Below, piece after piece: positions 43,319 to 51,598 of a stretch of 64,000 bases of DNA. The notes below the pieces were generated by a model. The model saw only the letters and a list, made by a program, of their open reading frames with translations, did no database searches and was not told the origin of the DNA. Position 1 is the first letter of the stretch; each line of letters begins with the position of its first letter. The position numbers were made by a program, and so were the translations under genes. The stretch is from Anatilimnocola aggregata (GTDB lineage: Bacteria; Planctomycetota; Planctomycetia; Pirellulales; Pirellulaceae): the NCBI RefSeq assembly GCF_007747655.1, contig NZ_CP036274.1, positions 7,192,001 through 7,256,000 of the forward strand. Reading direction: 5' to 3'.

Positions 43319-44317
43319 TTAAAAGTCACCCGGGATGTCACCGTCGTTGCGCGTGCCGAGGGCTCGCCAGGTTGCAAGATTGACGGTGGAAGAAATCGAG
43401 CGTACCGAAGAATCCATCAACAGCGTGCAAACCGTTCCCGGATGATAACTGCGCGACGTAATCACGCCGTAAGTGTTGTCGGTAGTGGTGGCACCCTCAC
43501 GCATGCTAGACACATCGATATCGAATGTCTTGCCACCGCTCACATGCGGTACCTTGGTGTTCGGAACGAAGGTTGTTGTGAACCCCGTATGAATCGCGCG
43601 TCCGCAGACCCATTCCGTATGTCCATTGAACTCTGACCAGGCTCCGCCGCTCACACTACCCGAAACAGCACCCGGCGTTGCAGGGGCCGTGGCGGGTAAA
43701 GTTGCATCGTGGAACCGAGGATTAAACGCTTTGACTTCCGACATGCCAAGCGTATTGCTTAGCCCATCGCCGATTGATGCGGCCGTCATTCGAGCATTTG
43801 GGGCGAACGCAGCACCACCGTCAGCCCGAGTGGTGGGGTTGTAGACAAGATACGGCCCGACACTCAGGCCGTAGCAAAGTGGATAGTGCTCGGCGACTCC
43901 GGCATTAAGACGCGCTTTGTCATTAGGATCGCTGGGACACATCAAGACTTTCACCTTCGTCGCCGCAATGCCGTTGGGCGGAAACAGGGCCTTATTCGTG
44001 CTGGTGTGATAGCCCACGCTAAAGTCGATCTTGCTGAACTGCCCGGCTCCTTCCATGTACGGCAGCAAAAAGGATTGCCCCGACCAGGGCTGAGAGGCAG
44101 CGCCGCCATCTGTAATGGACGACGGTGGAAACACCTGAAAAGCACTCTCGTAGTTGTGCAGCGCCAGCCCGAGTTGTCTTAGATTATTCTGACACGAAGC
44201 ACGTCGCGCCGCCTCGCGGGCTGCCTGGACGGCCGGCAGGAGTAGAGCGACAAGTACACCGATGATGGCAATGACGACTAGCAATTCGACCAACGTGAAG
44301 GCAGGGCGGCGATTCAT
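43319..44317 (-). CDS. DUF1559 prepilin-like protein (second copy)
   Basis: 332 residues. [20 protein letters not shown] and LLLPAVQAAREAARRASCQNNL are diagnostic for DUF1559. The C-terminal part has ISRSYHPGTVCTLLMDSSVR-like text (SRSYHPGTVCTLLMDSSVR), matching the H-x-G...DG region of the family. It converges on the lipoprotein gene 82 bp away. It is clearly a paralogue of the gene at 41838 but diverged, so the two are not a recent duplication. Confidence 0.93.
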   Translation of the reverse strand: MNRRPAFTLVELLVVIAIIGVLVALLLPAVQAAREAARRASCQNNLRQLGLALHNYESAFQVFPPSSITDGGAASQPWSGQSFLLPYMEGAGQFSKIDFSVGYHTSTNKALFPPNGIAATKVKVLMCPSDPNDKARLNAGVAEHYPLCYGLSVGPYLVYNPTTRADGGAAFAPNARMTAASIGDGLSNTLGMSEVKAFNPRFHDATLPATAPATPGAVSGSVSGGAWSEFNGHTEWVCGRAIHTGFTTTFVPNTKVPHVSGGKTFDIDVSSMREGATTTDNTYGVITSRSYHPGTVCTLLMDSSVRSISSTVNLATWRALGTRNDGDIPGDF

Positions 44318-44630
44318 GGAAAATCTCAGGTTGACTCAATGCACTTCCAATTCACAACTTACGACTGCGAAAGCAAAGCAGACCAACTTTGCCCAAGCGA
44401 AGCAGAAGAAGTCATGAATGTTGATAATAAGTCTCAGTTGCGACAACGATAGCGAATTGCGGCCAGCACTGTCAACCATACTGCGTCGAGAAAACTGACA
44501 CAGATCGAGATTCTGTCGATTCGCTCGACAGCTAAAACTGATGGCCGAAAAAGCAGAGATTCGCCTGCGATGGATCTGGGATGCAGAGTGCTCATCGTCA
44601 GCAACACACCCGTCGTCGATGCTGCGAAGA
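44318..44630. other. Intergenic region, 313 bp
   Basis: Upstream of the second DUF1559 gene and downstream of the small membrane protein gene. It should contain the DUF1559 promoter. The open frame crossing it has no protein-like features. Nothing else seen. Confidence 0.5.
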
Positions 44631-45068
44631 TTAGCCTGCACCTTCTTGCTGAAAGTCCCAGATCCAACTGGGTAGCGTTATCCTGCGAAACGGCGGTTCG
44701 CCCAACACGGCTTCGAAGAAGGTGAAGTAGTGCCAGACCTGCTTCTGCGTTGGCTGGCGAAACTCACTCCACGGAATGAAGAGGGGAGAGTGACCAAAGT
44801 GAAACGGAAACATCACGGCGATTCGCAGCCCGGCTGGGCAGACTCTGAGGTTCAGGCACGAACCGTAATTGCAGGGACTGGACCACTTCGCGAGTCCGTT
44901 CATCGCACCGCTTTGGAAGCGGAACGTCTGGCCCTCGTGGCTACCGTCATCGGGATAGCGGCGCGCCAGTTCTTTCCAGCCGGCCCAGACTGCGATGACG
45001 TTGAGCAGGCCGATCCAAAACGCCGCGAAGGTGCCCAACAACAAACAGAGAATGAGGGTATCGGCCAT
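44631..45068 (-). CDS. Small membrane-anchored protein of unknown function
   Basis: 145 residues from the ATG at 45068, with GAGG 8 nt upstream. One strongly hydrophobic N-terminal helix (LILCLLLGTFAAFWIGLLNV) is followed by a soluble domain. It contains WKELARRYP, YGSCLNLRVCPAGLRIAVMF and SPLFIPWSEF, a pattern that recurs in planctomycete hypothetical proteins. It lies 25 bp after the PfkB gene and probably belongs to the same operon. I cannot name a family. Confidence 0.65.
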   Translation of the reverse strand: MADTLILCLLLGTFAAFWIGLLNVIAVWAGWKELARRYPDDGSHEGQTFRFQSGAMNGLAKWSSPCNYGSCLNLRVCPAGLRIAVMFPFHFGHSPLFIPWSEFRQPTQKQVWHYFTFFEAVLGEPPFRRITLPSWIWDFQQEGAG

Positions 45069-45093
45069 TGGTGGTCCCTCAGCGAAACAGGTT

Positions 45094-46113
45094 CTACTGC
45101 AGCGATTGCCAACGCTCGCGAACTTGGGCCGGCGAAGCGGTGCCCGTCGTGCCGAGTTGCTCGATGGTGATCGAGGCCACGAGATTGCCAAACACGGCCG
45201 CTTCGAGCGGTGTCGCCCCACTCAGGAGCGCGGTCACAATGCCGCTGGTTGCCGAGTCTCCCGCGCCGACGATATCGATGGGACCTGTCACTTTGCAGGC
45301 GGGTGCCATCGTTGCCTTGCCATTCGGCTCGGTAACGAGCGTCCCTTGCTCACCAAGCGTGCAATAGACGGGCCGCCGGGTACGACTAGCAAGCACAGCT
45401 GCGGCCCGCTCAAGTTCAGCCAGTTCAGCATTCGCAGCGAGATTACCGGCCCGCGCAATTTCGGCACGGTTTCCCTTCAAGACACCAGCGTTGAAATCAC
45501 TTAGTCGCTGGCGACTATCGACGTAGATCATCTTCCGTGGATTCTGTTCAGCCAGCCATTCCAGGCAAGTCCGAACTCGGTCGGTAATCACCCCGCAGCC
45601 CGTTTCGTTTACCTGATCGAGCACAATCAGGCCGTCACTCGATTGCCAGACAATTTCCAGCCGGCGGCAAAGCTCTTCTTGCACGGCATCGGCAATGGGG
45701 AGGCGGCTGCGAACATCGAAGCGATTCAATTCGTGCCAGGCATCACCCGCCGGCTTCAGCGGCTTGGTATAGGTGGGTGTCAGTCGCTGGGGCGAGCAGA
45801 TGATATGCAGCGGATCGACCGGCAACCGCCGCACTTCGCGCAGCAGATCGTAGCCGTGACCGTCATCGCCAATGACTGTTGTCGGCACCAGCAGACCCAC
45901 GCCGAGGGCGGCGAGATTGTTCATCACGGTGCCCAGTGCACCGGGCGAGTTGCGCACCTTCTCGACTTGATAGGCTTCGAGACCGGATTCGATCGACACT
46001 TCGCTGTGGGGCGAAAGGTGCAAGTAGCGATCGAGAAACAAGTCGCCCACAAGGCCAATGGTGAGTCGGGGCAACGACGAGAGAATCGATTCGAGGCGGG
46101 TAGCAGTCAGCAC
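45094..46113 (-). CDS. PfkB-family sugar kinase, HldE/RfaE-like
   Basis: 339 residues. I chose the GTG at 46113 because GGAAGGA lies 8 nt upstream; the longer in-frame version would overlap the preceding gene. LVGDLFLDRYLHLSPHSEVS near the start matches heptose kinases (GDxMLDRY), and the PfkB signature DIVGAGDSATSG near the C-terminus holds the catalytic Asp. The family phosphorylates sugars; HldE-type enzymes make heptose bisphosphate for lipopolysaccharide. The exact sugar is uncertain. The adenylyltransferase half of HldE is absent. Confidence 0.82.
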   Translation of the reverse strand: MLTATRLESILSSLPRLTIGLVGDLFLDRYLHLSPHSEVSIESGLEAYQVEKVRNSPGALGTVMNNLAALGVGLLVPTTVIGDDGHGYDLLREVRRLPVDPLHIICSPQRLTPTYTKPLKPAGDAWHELNRFDVRSRLPIADAVQEELCRRLEIVWQSSDGLIVLDQVNETGCGVITDRVRTCLEWLAEQNPRKMIYVDSRQRLSDFNAGVLKGNRAEIARAGNLAANAELAELERAAAVLASRTRRPVYCTLGEQGTLVTEPNGKATMAPACKVTGPIDIVGAGDSATSGIVTALLSGATPLEAAVFGNLVASITIEQLGTTGTASPAQVRERWQSLQ

Positions 46114-46144
46114 GTGGTGGTTCCTTCCAATGATTGCCAGGGCT

Positions 46145-46990
46145 TCATGCCGCGCTGACGGATGAGTCATGCAGCCCGAGTCGTTCGAGCAGCGGTTGCC
46201 AGCAGCGATAGTCGCCAATGATGATATCGGCCCCAGCGCGAATCAAATGTTCGCGCTTCAGCGGATCGATGCCCGAGCCCGTGACCTCGTTGCTCGCGAG
46301 CCCCACGGCCAAGCCACCAACCTTTTTTATGGCAGTGATTTCAGCTGGTCCATCGCCAATGGCAATGAGACTCTTCGCCGGCATCCCCTGGCGAACCAGC
46401 TGTTCCATGACCGTCTGCTTGGAGAACTTCGGGTCTTGATTCACGGGCCCATGCACGCGGAGTTCGAAGTAGGAATCGAAATCGAGGACGCGCAGTTCGT
46501 TTTGCACGTCTTTAAGTTCGGTGCCAGAGGCTAGGACCAGGTGCAACTTGCGGTGCTGCAATTCGGACAAGATGCGCCGCGCTCCGGCAACCGCCATGGA
46601 GTCGGGCGAAGCATGGCCACGGACGACCGCGCGAATGCGCGCATTCGCTTGATACATCAAGCTCGTTTGGTATTGATCGAGATAATAGGTCGCCGGCTGA
46701 GCATCGTGCCCGCGCTGGCGAATCTCGTCGGCCAGTCGCTGCATCTGGACCATCGTCGGCTGACCTGTCAGCTCGACAACAAACGCTTCCACCAATTGTT
46801 TCAGCCGCCCGGCTGCTTCGCCCGTATCGAGTTGCTGCAGCCACTCGACCATCATCGGGACCATCAACCCCTGCCAATTGCGGCGAATGAGCGAGAGAGT
46901 ACCATCAAAATCGAAAATGACCGCCCGATATCCCGAGCGCGGAAAGTCCGTGCGCACGGTTTCGATCTCGGGATGAGGATTGCGGGGCAT
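46145..46990 (-). CDS. HAD-superfamily phosphatase
   Basis: 281 residues with all four HAD motifs: VIFDFDGTL (nucleophile Asp), LASGTE, the Lys of FSKQTV and AIGDGPAEI. An alpha-helical cap lies between motifs I and II (about 35-130). It resembles phosphoglycolate phosphatase-like enzymes. It sits 31 bp before the PfkB kinase start, so a kinase-phosphatase pair in one sugar-phosphate pathway is plausible, similar to heptose bisphosphate phosphatase partners. The substrate is unknown. Confidence 0.85.
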   Translation of the reverse strand: MPRNPHPEIETVRTDFPRSGYRAVIFDFDGTLSLIRRNWQGLMVPMMVEWLQQLDTGEAAGRLKQLVEAFVVELTGQPTMVQMQRLADEIRQRGHDAQPATYYLDQYQTSLMYQANARIRAVVRGHASPDSMAVAGARRILSELQHRKLHLVLASGTELKDVQNELRVLDFDSYFELRVHGPVNQDPKFSKQTVMEQLVRQGMPAKSLIAIGDGPAEITAIKKVGGLAVGLASNEVTGSGIDPLKREHLIRAGADIIIGDYRCWQPLLERLGLHDSSVSAA

Positions 46991-47114
46991 GGTGGGGAGC
47001 TCGGCGTAGATCGCAACTTACAATACGCAAGCTACCGAGTCTAATCTGCCAGCCTTTGCGGAGGTAGACCGAAGTGCTGCCAGCAAAGTGGCTACCAGCA
47101 GTTCATCGGCTTCA

Positions 47115-47564
47115 TCATTCCTTGGCTAGTGGCGAGGGGACCACGCTGACGAAGCGGCCGCCGTTGTCGTACCAGCCGTGACGGCTGAAGCGGCACCAGG
47201 TGAGTTCCATCAACAGGCCGACCCAGCGGCCGTCGTGTACGGCGAAAGAGGCGATGACTTTCGACCATTCGACCGGCTGGGCGTAATAGAAGTCGACGCC
47301 GTGATCGGAAACGTGCTTGCCGACGACGACGAATGTCTGATCGAGCAAAGGTTGCCCGTGGCGGTCGACGGGAGTCATGTGAATCGGATACGGATACGGA
47401 TGGCGAGTTTCGGTCCGGCGTTCGATCTGACGCTCGGCCTGAGCGCCGGCCAGGGCAACCTGCACGTTCTGGCTAATGACATCGCCGGTTCGCCGGTCAC
47501 CACTCGCGACCGGTGGGGTAATGGCCTGATCCGCCGCGGTCCAATCCAAAGTCAACGTGGTCAC
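47115..47564 (-). CDS. PilZ-like domain protein
   Basis: 149 residues. The start is GTG 47564, 5 nt after GGAGG. The middle has the PilZ entry motif RRTETRHP (RxxxR) and, 35 residues later, VSDHG, in the place of the usual (D/N)xSxxG; the Asp/Asn is His here. PilZ domains bind cyclic di-GMP. The changed second motif may weaken binding. A short N-terminal segment (~45 residues) precedes the domain. No operon partner is obvious. Confidence 0.6.
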   Translation of the reverse strand: MTTLTLDWTAADQAITPPVASGDRRTGDVISQNVQVALAGAQAERQIERRTETRHPYPYPIHMTPVDRHGQPLLDQTFVVVGKHVSDHGVDFYYAQPVEWSKVIASFAVHDGRWVGLLMELTWCRFSRHGWYDNGGRFVSVVPSPLAKE

Positions 47565-48118
47565 ACCAGCCTCCAAACGAGCAAGGGAGAGAGAATGCGC
47601 GCGGAACTGCGGAGGCCGATCGGCGAGTCAATCGCTTCCGCCAACGAAGAGAGAAAAAAGCCAAGCCCTATCCCATCAGTCCGCAGGCGATGAATTGCTC
47701 GCCGCGGTGAAAGTCGGGCTTGTGAAGAGCACTCACGTCGAATCAGGCAACCTAAGTGCGTAACAGATATCTAGGTCGTAAAACCGGGGCGGTCAAATGG
47801 CAATTGAACAATTCGGACCGAGGCGAAGAAAAACGTGTGCGCGGTGACCAGACTAGTCCACGCGGCGCGGATAATGCGGGTTGCAAGCGAGGTCTTTGAC
47901 AACCTGGTGGGAATCAGAAAATCGTGTGCATCAGCGTCGACCTGTTTTTCAAGTTACGACGACGGAGCGATGCTCGACCGCAAAAGGGGGGTGTTGATAA
48001 ACCGGCTGAGCAAATCGACACCAACACGCGTATTTCTCGAGAGTTACGCAAGATGAGTGCTAAAAAGCAGCCGGGTTTATCAACAGATAGGATGAATTTG
48101 GAGTCTGCCAACGCGATG
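47565..48118. other. Intergenic region, about 550 bp, with long inverted repeat
   Basis: Holds the PilZ-like gene's promoter and the 3' flank of the DUF6807 gene. A long inverted repeat lies at 47993-48084 (listed separately). Open frames here look non-coding. Confidence 0.5.
47993..48084. repeat. Long nested inverted repeat (possible structured RNA or terminator)
   Basis: GTTGATAAACCGGCTG (47993-48008) and CAGCCGGGTTTATCAAC (48068-48084) pair over 16 bp with one bulged base. The 59-nt loop contains a second stem, GCGTA (48028-48032) with TACGC (48045-48049). The element lies 34 bp after the DUF6807 stop codon, on the 3' side of that minus-strand gene. There is no T-tract, so a simple terminator is unlikely to be the whole story. 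Confidence 0.6.
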
Positions 48119-49060
48119 TTACTCGGCCGCAAACTTCGCATAAGCTTCGGCGACTTTGCCTTCTTTCTCGTCACCCTTGTGGAAGTAGACACGATACTTC
48201 AGCGCGAATGTCTCACCCTTCTTCATGGTGTGGGCACCATTGCGATCTTTGCCGTTGGGAAAATCGTGCAGCCCGAACGGATTGGGGGCAAACAGGCCGT
48301 ACGTGCGAACGTGCCAGGTGGTGGGATGACGAAAGCTGGACGGGTGATCGAAAATGGCGATCCCCAGCGTCTCAGTGCCGACGGGTCCGTGATAGTCGAC
48401 CCATTTGGCTGGCATGCCCCAAGCTGCTTTATCGCTGAGTCCTTCGCTGGTGACGATCTTGCCACCCTTGTTGGCATCGACCTTCATTGTTTCCGAAACT
48501 CGCACGCCAAAGGCACCTTCTTTGGTATCGCCGAAGGTGACTTCGTCGGCCACGGCAGTGACCTTGGTGGCAAAATCGATCCAGCGGGCATTGTCGTTGG
48601 CACCGAAGGTGAGCGTTGGCTCGTCCTGGCAGATCACTTTGCCATCGGGACCGACCCATTCATTGCGAGTGGAAATGACCGCGGTGGAGCCCCCCTCCGC
48701 TTTAATCAGCTCTTTGTGGTTAATCAGACCTTGCACCTTGGCAACTTCACCCCAGAAGTCGACGCCATTGACGTTGCCGTGGGTGAACCAGAACGAGCGA
48801 TGGTGAATGTGATCCTTCTTTTCGCCCTCCACGCCATCCTTCAGCGGCCACGAACGAGTCATTTCCTGCCCAGTTGGTCCGATGATGGGCCACACGATAG
48901 GCTTGGTGCCCGATTTGAAGACATAGGTGGCGAACGGCTTGCCGTCTGCTTTGACGACAACGCCGTCGTCCTTCTTCTCGACGGTTAATTCGCCGGCAGA
49001 GAGAGGCAAGGCAAGACAGGCGGTTGCTACGAGGCAAACGAGAGAAGTGAGAAACTTCAT
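48119..49060 (-). CDS. DUF6807 (PmoA-like) exported protein
   Basis: 313 residues with a signal peptide (about 1-22, ending near LSAG). The conserved text KKDHIHHRSFWFTHGNVNGVDFW matches the DUF6807/'PmoA family' domain found in planctomycete secreted proteins. Near the C-terminus FDHPSSFRHPTTWHVRTYGL is also typical, with several conserved His residues. Despite the annotation name, similarity to methane monooxygenase subunit PmoA is not evident. The role is unknown. Confidence 0.85.
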   Translation of the reverse strand: MKFLTSLVCLVATACLALPLSAGELTVEKKDDGVVVKADGKPFATYVFKSGTKPIVWPIIGPTGQEMTRSWPLKDGVEGEKKDHIHHRSFWFTHGNVNGVDFWGEVAKVQGLINHKELIKAEGGSTAVISTRNEWVGPDGKVICQDEPTLTFGANDNARWIDFATKVTAVADEVTFGDTKEGAFGVRVSETMKVDANKGGKIVTSEGLSDKAAWGMPAKWVDYHGPVGTETLGIAIFDHPSSFRHPTTWHVRTYGLFAPNPFGLHDFPNGKDRNGAHTMKKGETFALKYRVYFHKGDEKEGKVAEAYAKFAAE

Positions 49061-49158
49061 GGTTGGAAAACTCTAAAAGGAAATGTTGCGGGATGGAACT
49101 TGCTCCAGGCGTTCGTATCGTAATGCACTCAGATTTGGATTGCCAGCGCGGCGCAGCA

Positions 49159-49407
49159 TCAAATGAAGGAGCGACTGATTACGAGATGATTCACTACCTG
49201 ACCGCCTCGTTTCAGTAGGAAGCCGGAGCATCCAGCGAGCGGATGCGGCAGATGAGCGTCGCAATCAAATTCCCAAATTTCGTCCCCGTCTATTTGCTGC
49301 AACTGCAACTTCTCCCAAGCCGGCTGCATGTGCCCTAAGTCACGAGACATTTCATCCTTCGAGACTTGGCGAATGATGATCAGCCACGAGTAGTCAATGA
49401 ACTCCAT
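49159..49407 (-). CDS. Hypothetical protein, 82 aa
   Basis: Small acidic protein starting at ATG 49407, with GAGGGG 4 nt upstream. No signal peptide or membrane segment. The C-terminus (LAGCSGFLLKRGGQVVNHLV) suggests beta strands. It starts 9 bp after the end of the NHL-repeat gene's stop and is probably co-transcribed. I do not recognise the family. Confidence 0.55.
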   Translation of the reverse strand: MEFIDYSWLIIIRQVSKDEMSRDLGHMQPAWEKLQLQQIDGDEIWEFDCDAHLPHPLAGCSGFLLKRGGQVVNHLVISRSFI

Positions 49408-49415
49408 GTCGCCCC

Positions 49416-50414
49416 TCACAGCCAAAATCGTTGTACGCGATGATTGTAGGTGTCAATCACATAGAGGCGGCCGTAGGAATCGCGAGTAAGTCCCCAGGGT
49501 TGATCGAGTTCGCCAGGCTGGCGGCCGTTGCGGCCCCAATGGCCCAGATATTGGCCGTCGAGCGTGAATTTTTGAATTCGGTGATTGCCGAACTCGCAGA
49601 GGTAGATGTGACCGGCGGGTTCGTCCAAGTGCAGATCATAGGGATAACTGAGTTGCCCCGGCCCGCTGCCATATTCGCCCCACGACTTGGCCAATTTGGG
49701 TTCGGGCCCAGAGACATCGAAGACTTGCAGCCGATGATTGCAGGCGTCGGTGATCCACAGCAGACCTTGGCGATCGAACTCCATTTTCTGCGGCCTTAGG
49801 AACTGGCCAATGTCGCTGCCATGGCCACCCCATTGCGAAACAAACTGTCGATCGCGCGTGAACCTTTGGACCCGGTCGAACTCGCCATACTCGGCGATGA
49901 AGTAATTGCCCTCGGCATCTTGTTGGCAATCGGTAACGAAGTGAAACTTGCCGGGAGTGAAGCCCCGCTCGCCACCGATGGTCTTCTCTGCGAGGAGTTT
50001 TCCTTCTTTGGTATAAGTCAGAATTCGGTAGTAGTGCGTATCGGCAACGAGCAGGTTGCCTTCAAGATCGAAAGATAGGCCGCACGGTTTGCCGAACTGA
50101 AATTCGGGCGTTTGCCAGGTGCGGACCAATTTGCCATCGGGAGTGAATACCTGAATTCGCGGGGTTTTATCGACAATATAAAGCAGGTTGTCGGCATCGA
50201 TGCAGATCGCGCGCGGGTGATTCAACTTTCCTTCACCGGTTCCTGGATTGCCCCAAACTGCATCAAGCTGCCCTTGCGCGGGCCCACTGGGAGTGCAGCC
50301 GGCAACCATCGCCCCGCCCAGCGCGCAAGTGCTTGCCAATAGCTGACGGCGCGAGATGCCCGCGCCAGCGCGAGGACTGGAAACAGTCGTTGCCCGATTT
50401 GAATTGTTAGTCAT
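49416..50414 (-). CDS. Exported NHL-repeat (beta-propeller) protein
   Basis: 332 residues from the ATG at 50414. A twin-arginine-type signal (ISRRQLLASTCALGGAMVAGC) ends in a Cys that could also be a lipobox. About six NHL repeats follow (for example NHRIQKFTLDGQYLGHWG and NHRVQRFWL at the end), forming a propeller. The protein most likely binds ligands or proteins outside the cytoplasm. The frame is open further upstream to 50837 but that part is not protein-like. Confidence 0.85.
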   Translation of the reverse strand: MTNNSNRATTVSSPRAGAGISRRQLLASTCALGGAMVAGCTPSGPAQGQLDAVWGNPGTGEGKLNHPRAICIDADNLLYIVDKTPRIQVFTPDGKLVRTWQTPEFQFGKPCGLSFDLEGNLLVADTHYYRILTYTKEGKLLAEKTIGGERGFTPGKFHFVTDCQQDAEGNYFIAEYGEFDRVQRFTRDRQFVSQWGGHGSDIGQFLRPQKMEFDRQGLLWITDACNHRLQVFDVSGPEPKLAKSWGEYGSGPGQLSYPYDLHLDEPAGHIYLCEFGNHRIQKFTLDGQYLGHWGRNGRQPGELDQPWGLTRDSYGRLYVIDTYNHRVQRFWL

Positions 50415-50971
50415 GCGGCAGCGATGAAGGGAATAGGGACAAGCACCGGAGCAGTGTCCTTCTATCTTAACCGGCCGAGTGAGGGTCTCGCACGCGGTCA
50501 AAACATGGGTGGAAACCCGCAAGGGCGAAAGCGAAGCGATGCGGAATTTGCCGGACATTCGCCCTAGGGGGTGGCAACTCTTGGCGGGACTCTGCCAACT
50601 AAGGAGTTTCTTTAGGTTGGCTAAACTCTGCGGGCAGCCCCTTCCGAAGAGCAACAGTACCGGGGGGTGAGTACCACGAGCAGGCAGCGCGTGGGAAAGT
50701 CGGTAGTTCGCGGGGCAGCGAACGAGACGCCGGACAAGCGCAGGCCATTCTTCCTTTAAGGCTGGTGTTTTGTCTCGCGCACTCTGAGCAATCAGAGCGA
50801 TTCTCATCCGGGAAAGCCGGTTGTACCTTTTCTGCACTGCTTGGACTGCAGCGCACTACGAGCGTCGCTCTTTGGGAGCCGCTGTAGAGAGAAGAGCGGG
50901 GGCAGTTCATTGTCGGCAGTCACCTGTTGAAGAACGGGTCGGGACCGCCGTATCTGCGCAGGAGCAGTTCC
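50415..50971. other. Divergent intergenic region upstream of cheW, about 560 bp
   Basis: Contains the promoters of the NHL gene and the chemotaxis cluster. A small hairpin GTTCGC/GCGAAC lies at 50706-50723. I compared it by eye with cyclic di-GMP riboswitches and did not find their conserved core. No gene seen. Confidence 0.5.
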
Positions 50972-51490
50972 TTGTCAACGCTCGCTACGGAAGCGACGGC
51001 GCCGACCGCTGTCGTGACACCGGTCGTCGGTTCGTCCACTCAGTCGCAAACCACGTCCTCTCAACTCGTCAGCTTTCGCCTGGCAGATGAAGAGTACGGC
51101 ATCGAGATCACCAAAGTGCAAGAGATCATCTTGCTCGGCGAGGTGACTCGCATTCCGCAATCGCCTGTATTCATCAAGGGGCTAATCAATCTCCGCAGCA
51201 CGGTGATTCCCATCGTCGACTTGCGGCTACGCTTCGGCCTGCCTGAACAGGCCAAGACCGATGAAGCACGCATCATGGTCGTGAACGTGCGCGGCAAGAC
51301 GATCGGCTTGATTGTCGATGCCGTCAGCGAAGTCCTGCGAATTCTGGCCGAGCAGATTGCGCCTCCGCCGCCAACGATTGCCGGACTCGGTCGCGACTAC
51401 TTGACGGGACTCGTCAAGCTCGAGAAGCGACTCCTCATCCTGTTGGATGTGGACAAACTGCTCGATGAAGCAGCGCTCGCTGCCGCGTAA
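50972..51490 (+). CDS. cheW: Chemotaxis coupling protein CheW
   Basis: 172 residues from TTG 50972, which has AGGAG 7 nt upstream; a TTG at 50927 is less well placed. A Thr/Ser/Val-rich leader (~30 residues) precedes one CheW domain (about 33-165): LVSFRLADEEYGIEI, IPQSPVFIKGLINLRSTVIPI and LVKLEKRLLILLDVDKLL. CheW bridges the receptor and CheA in signalling arrays. It begins the cheW-mcp-cheR-cheA-cheC-cheD-cheY cluster, 108 bp before the receptor gene. Confidence 0.93.
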   Translation: MSTLATEATAPTAVVTPVVGSSTQSQTTSSQLVSFRLADEEYGIEITKVQEIILLGEVTRIPQSPVFIKGLINLRSTVIPIVDLRLRFGLPEQAKTDEARIMVVNVRGKTIGLIVDAVSEVLRILAEQIAPPPPTIAGLGRDYLTGLVKLEKRLLILLDVDKLLDEAALAAA

Positions 51491-51598
51491 GCGACTGACA
51501 CCGATCTTTCCATTGCTCACGATCCGCAGGCTGCGGAGACGCAAGCACCCGCTCGTACAGACTCAATCCAAACATTTAATTCTTAGTGAGATATTTCC

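Noticed and set aside
44336-44641. Minus-strand open frame of about 100 aa
   Set aside because: Sequence not protein-like, no ribosome site, and it overlaps the end of the membrane protein gene.
50415-50820. Extension of the NHL protein to 473 aa, or a cyclic di-GMP riboswitch
   Set aside because: The extension lacks protein-like sequence and the Tat signal starts at 50414; no riboswitch core was found.
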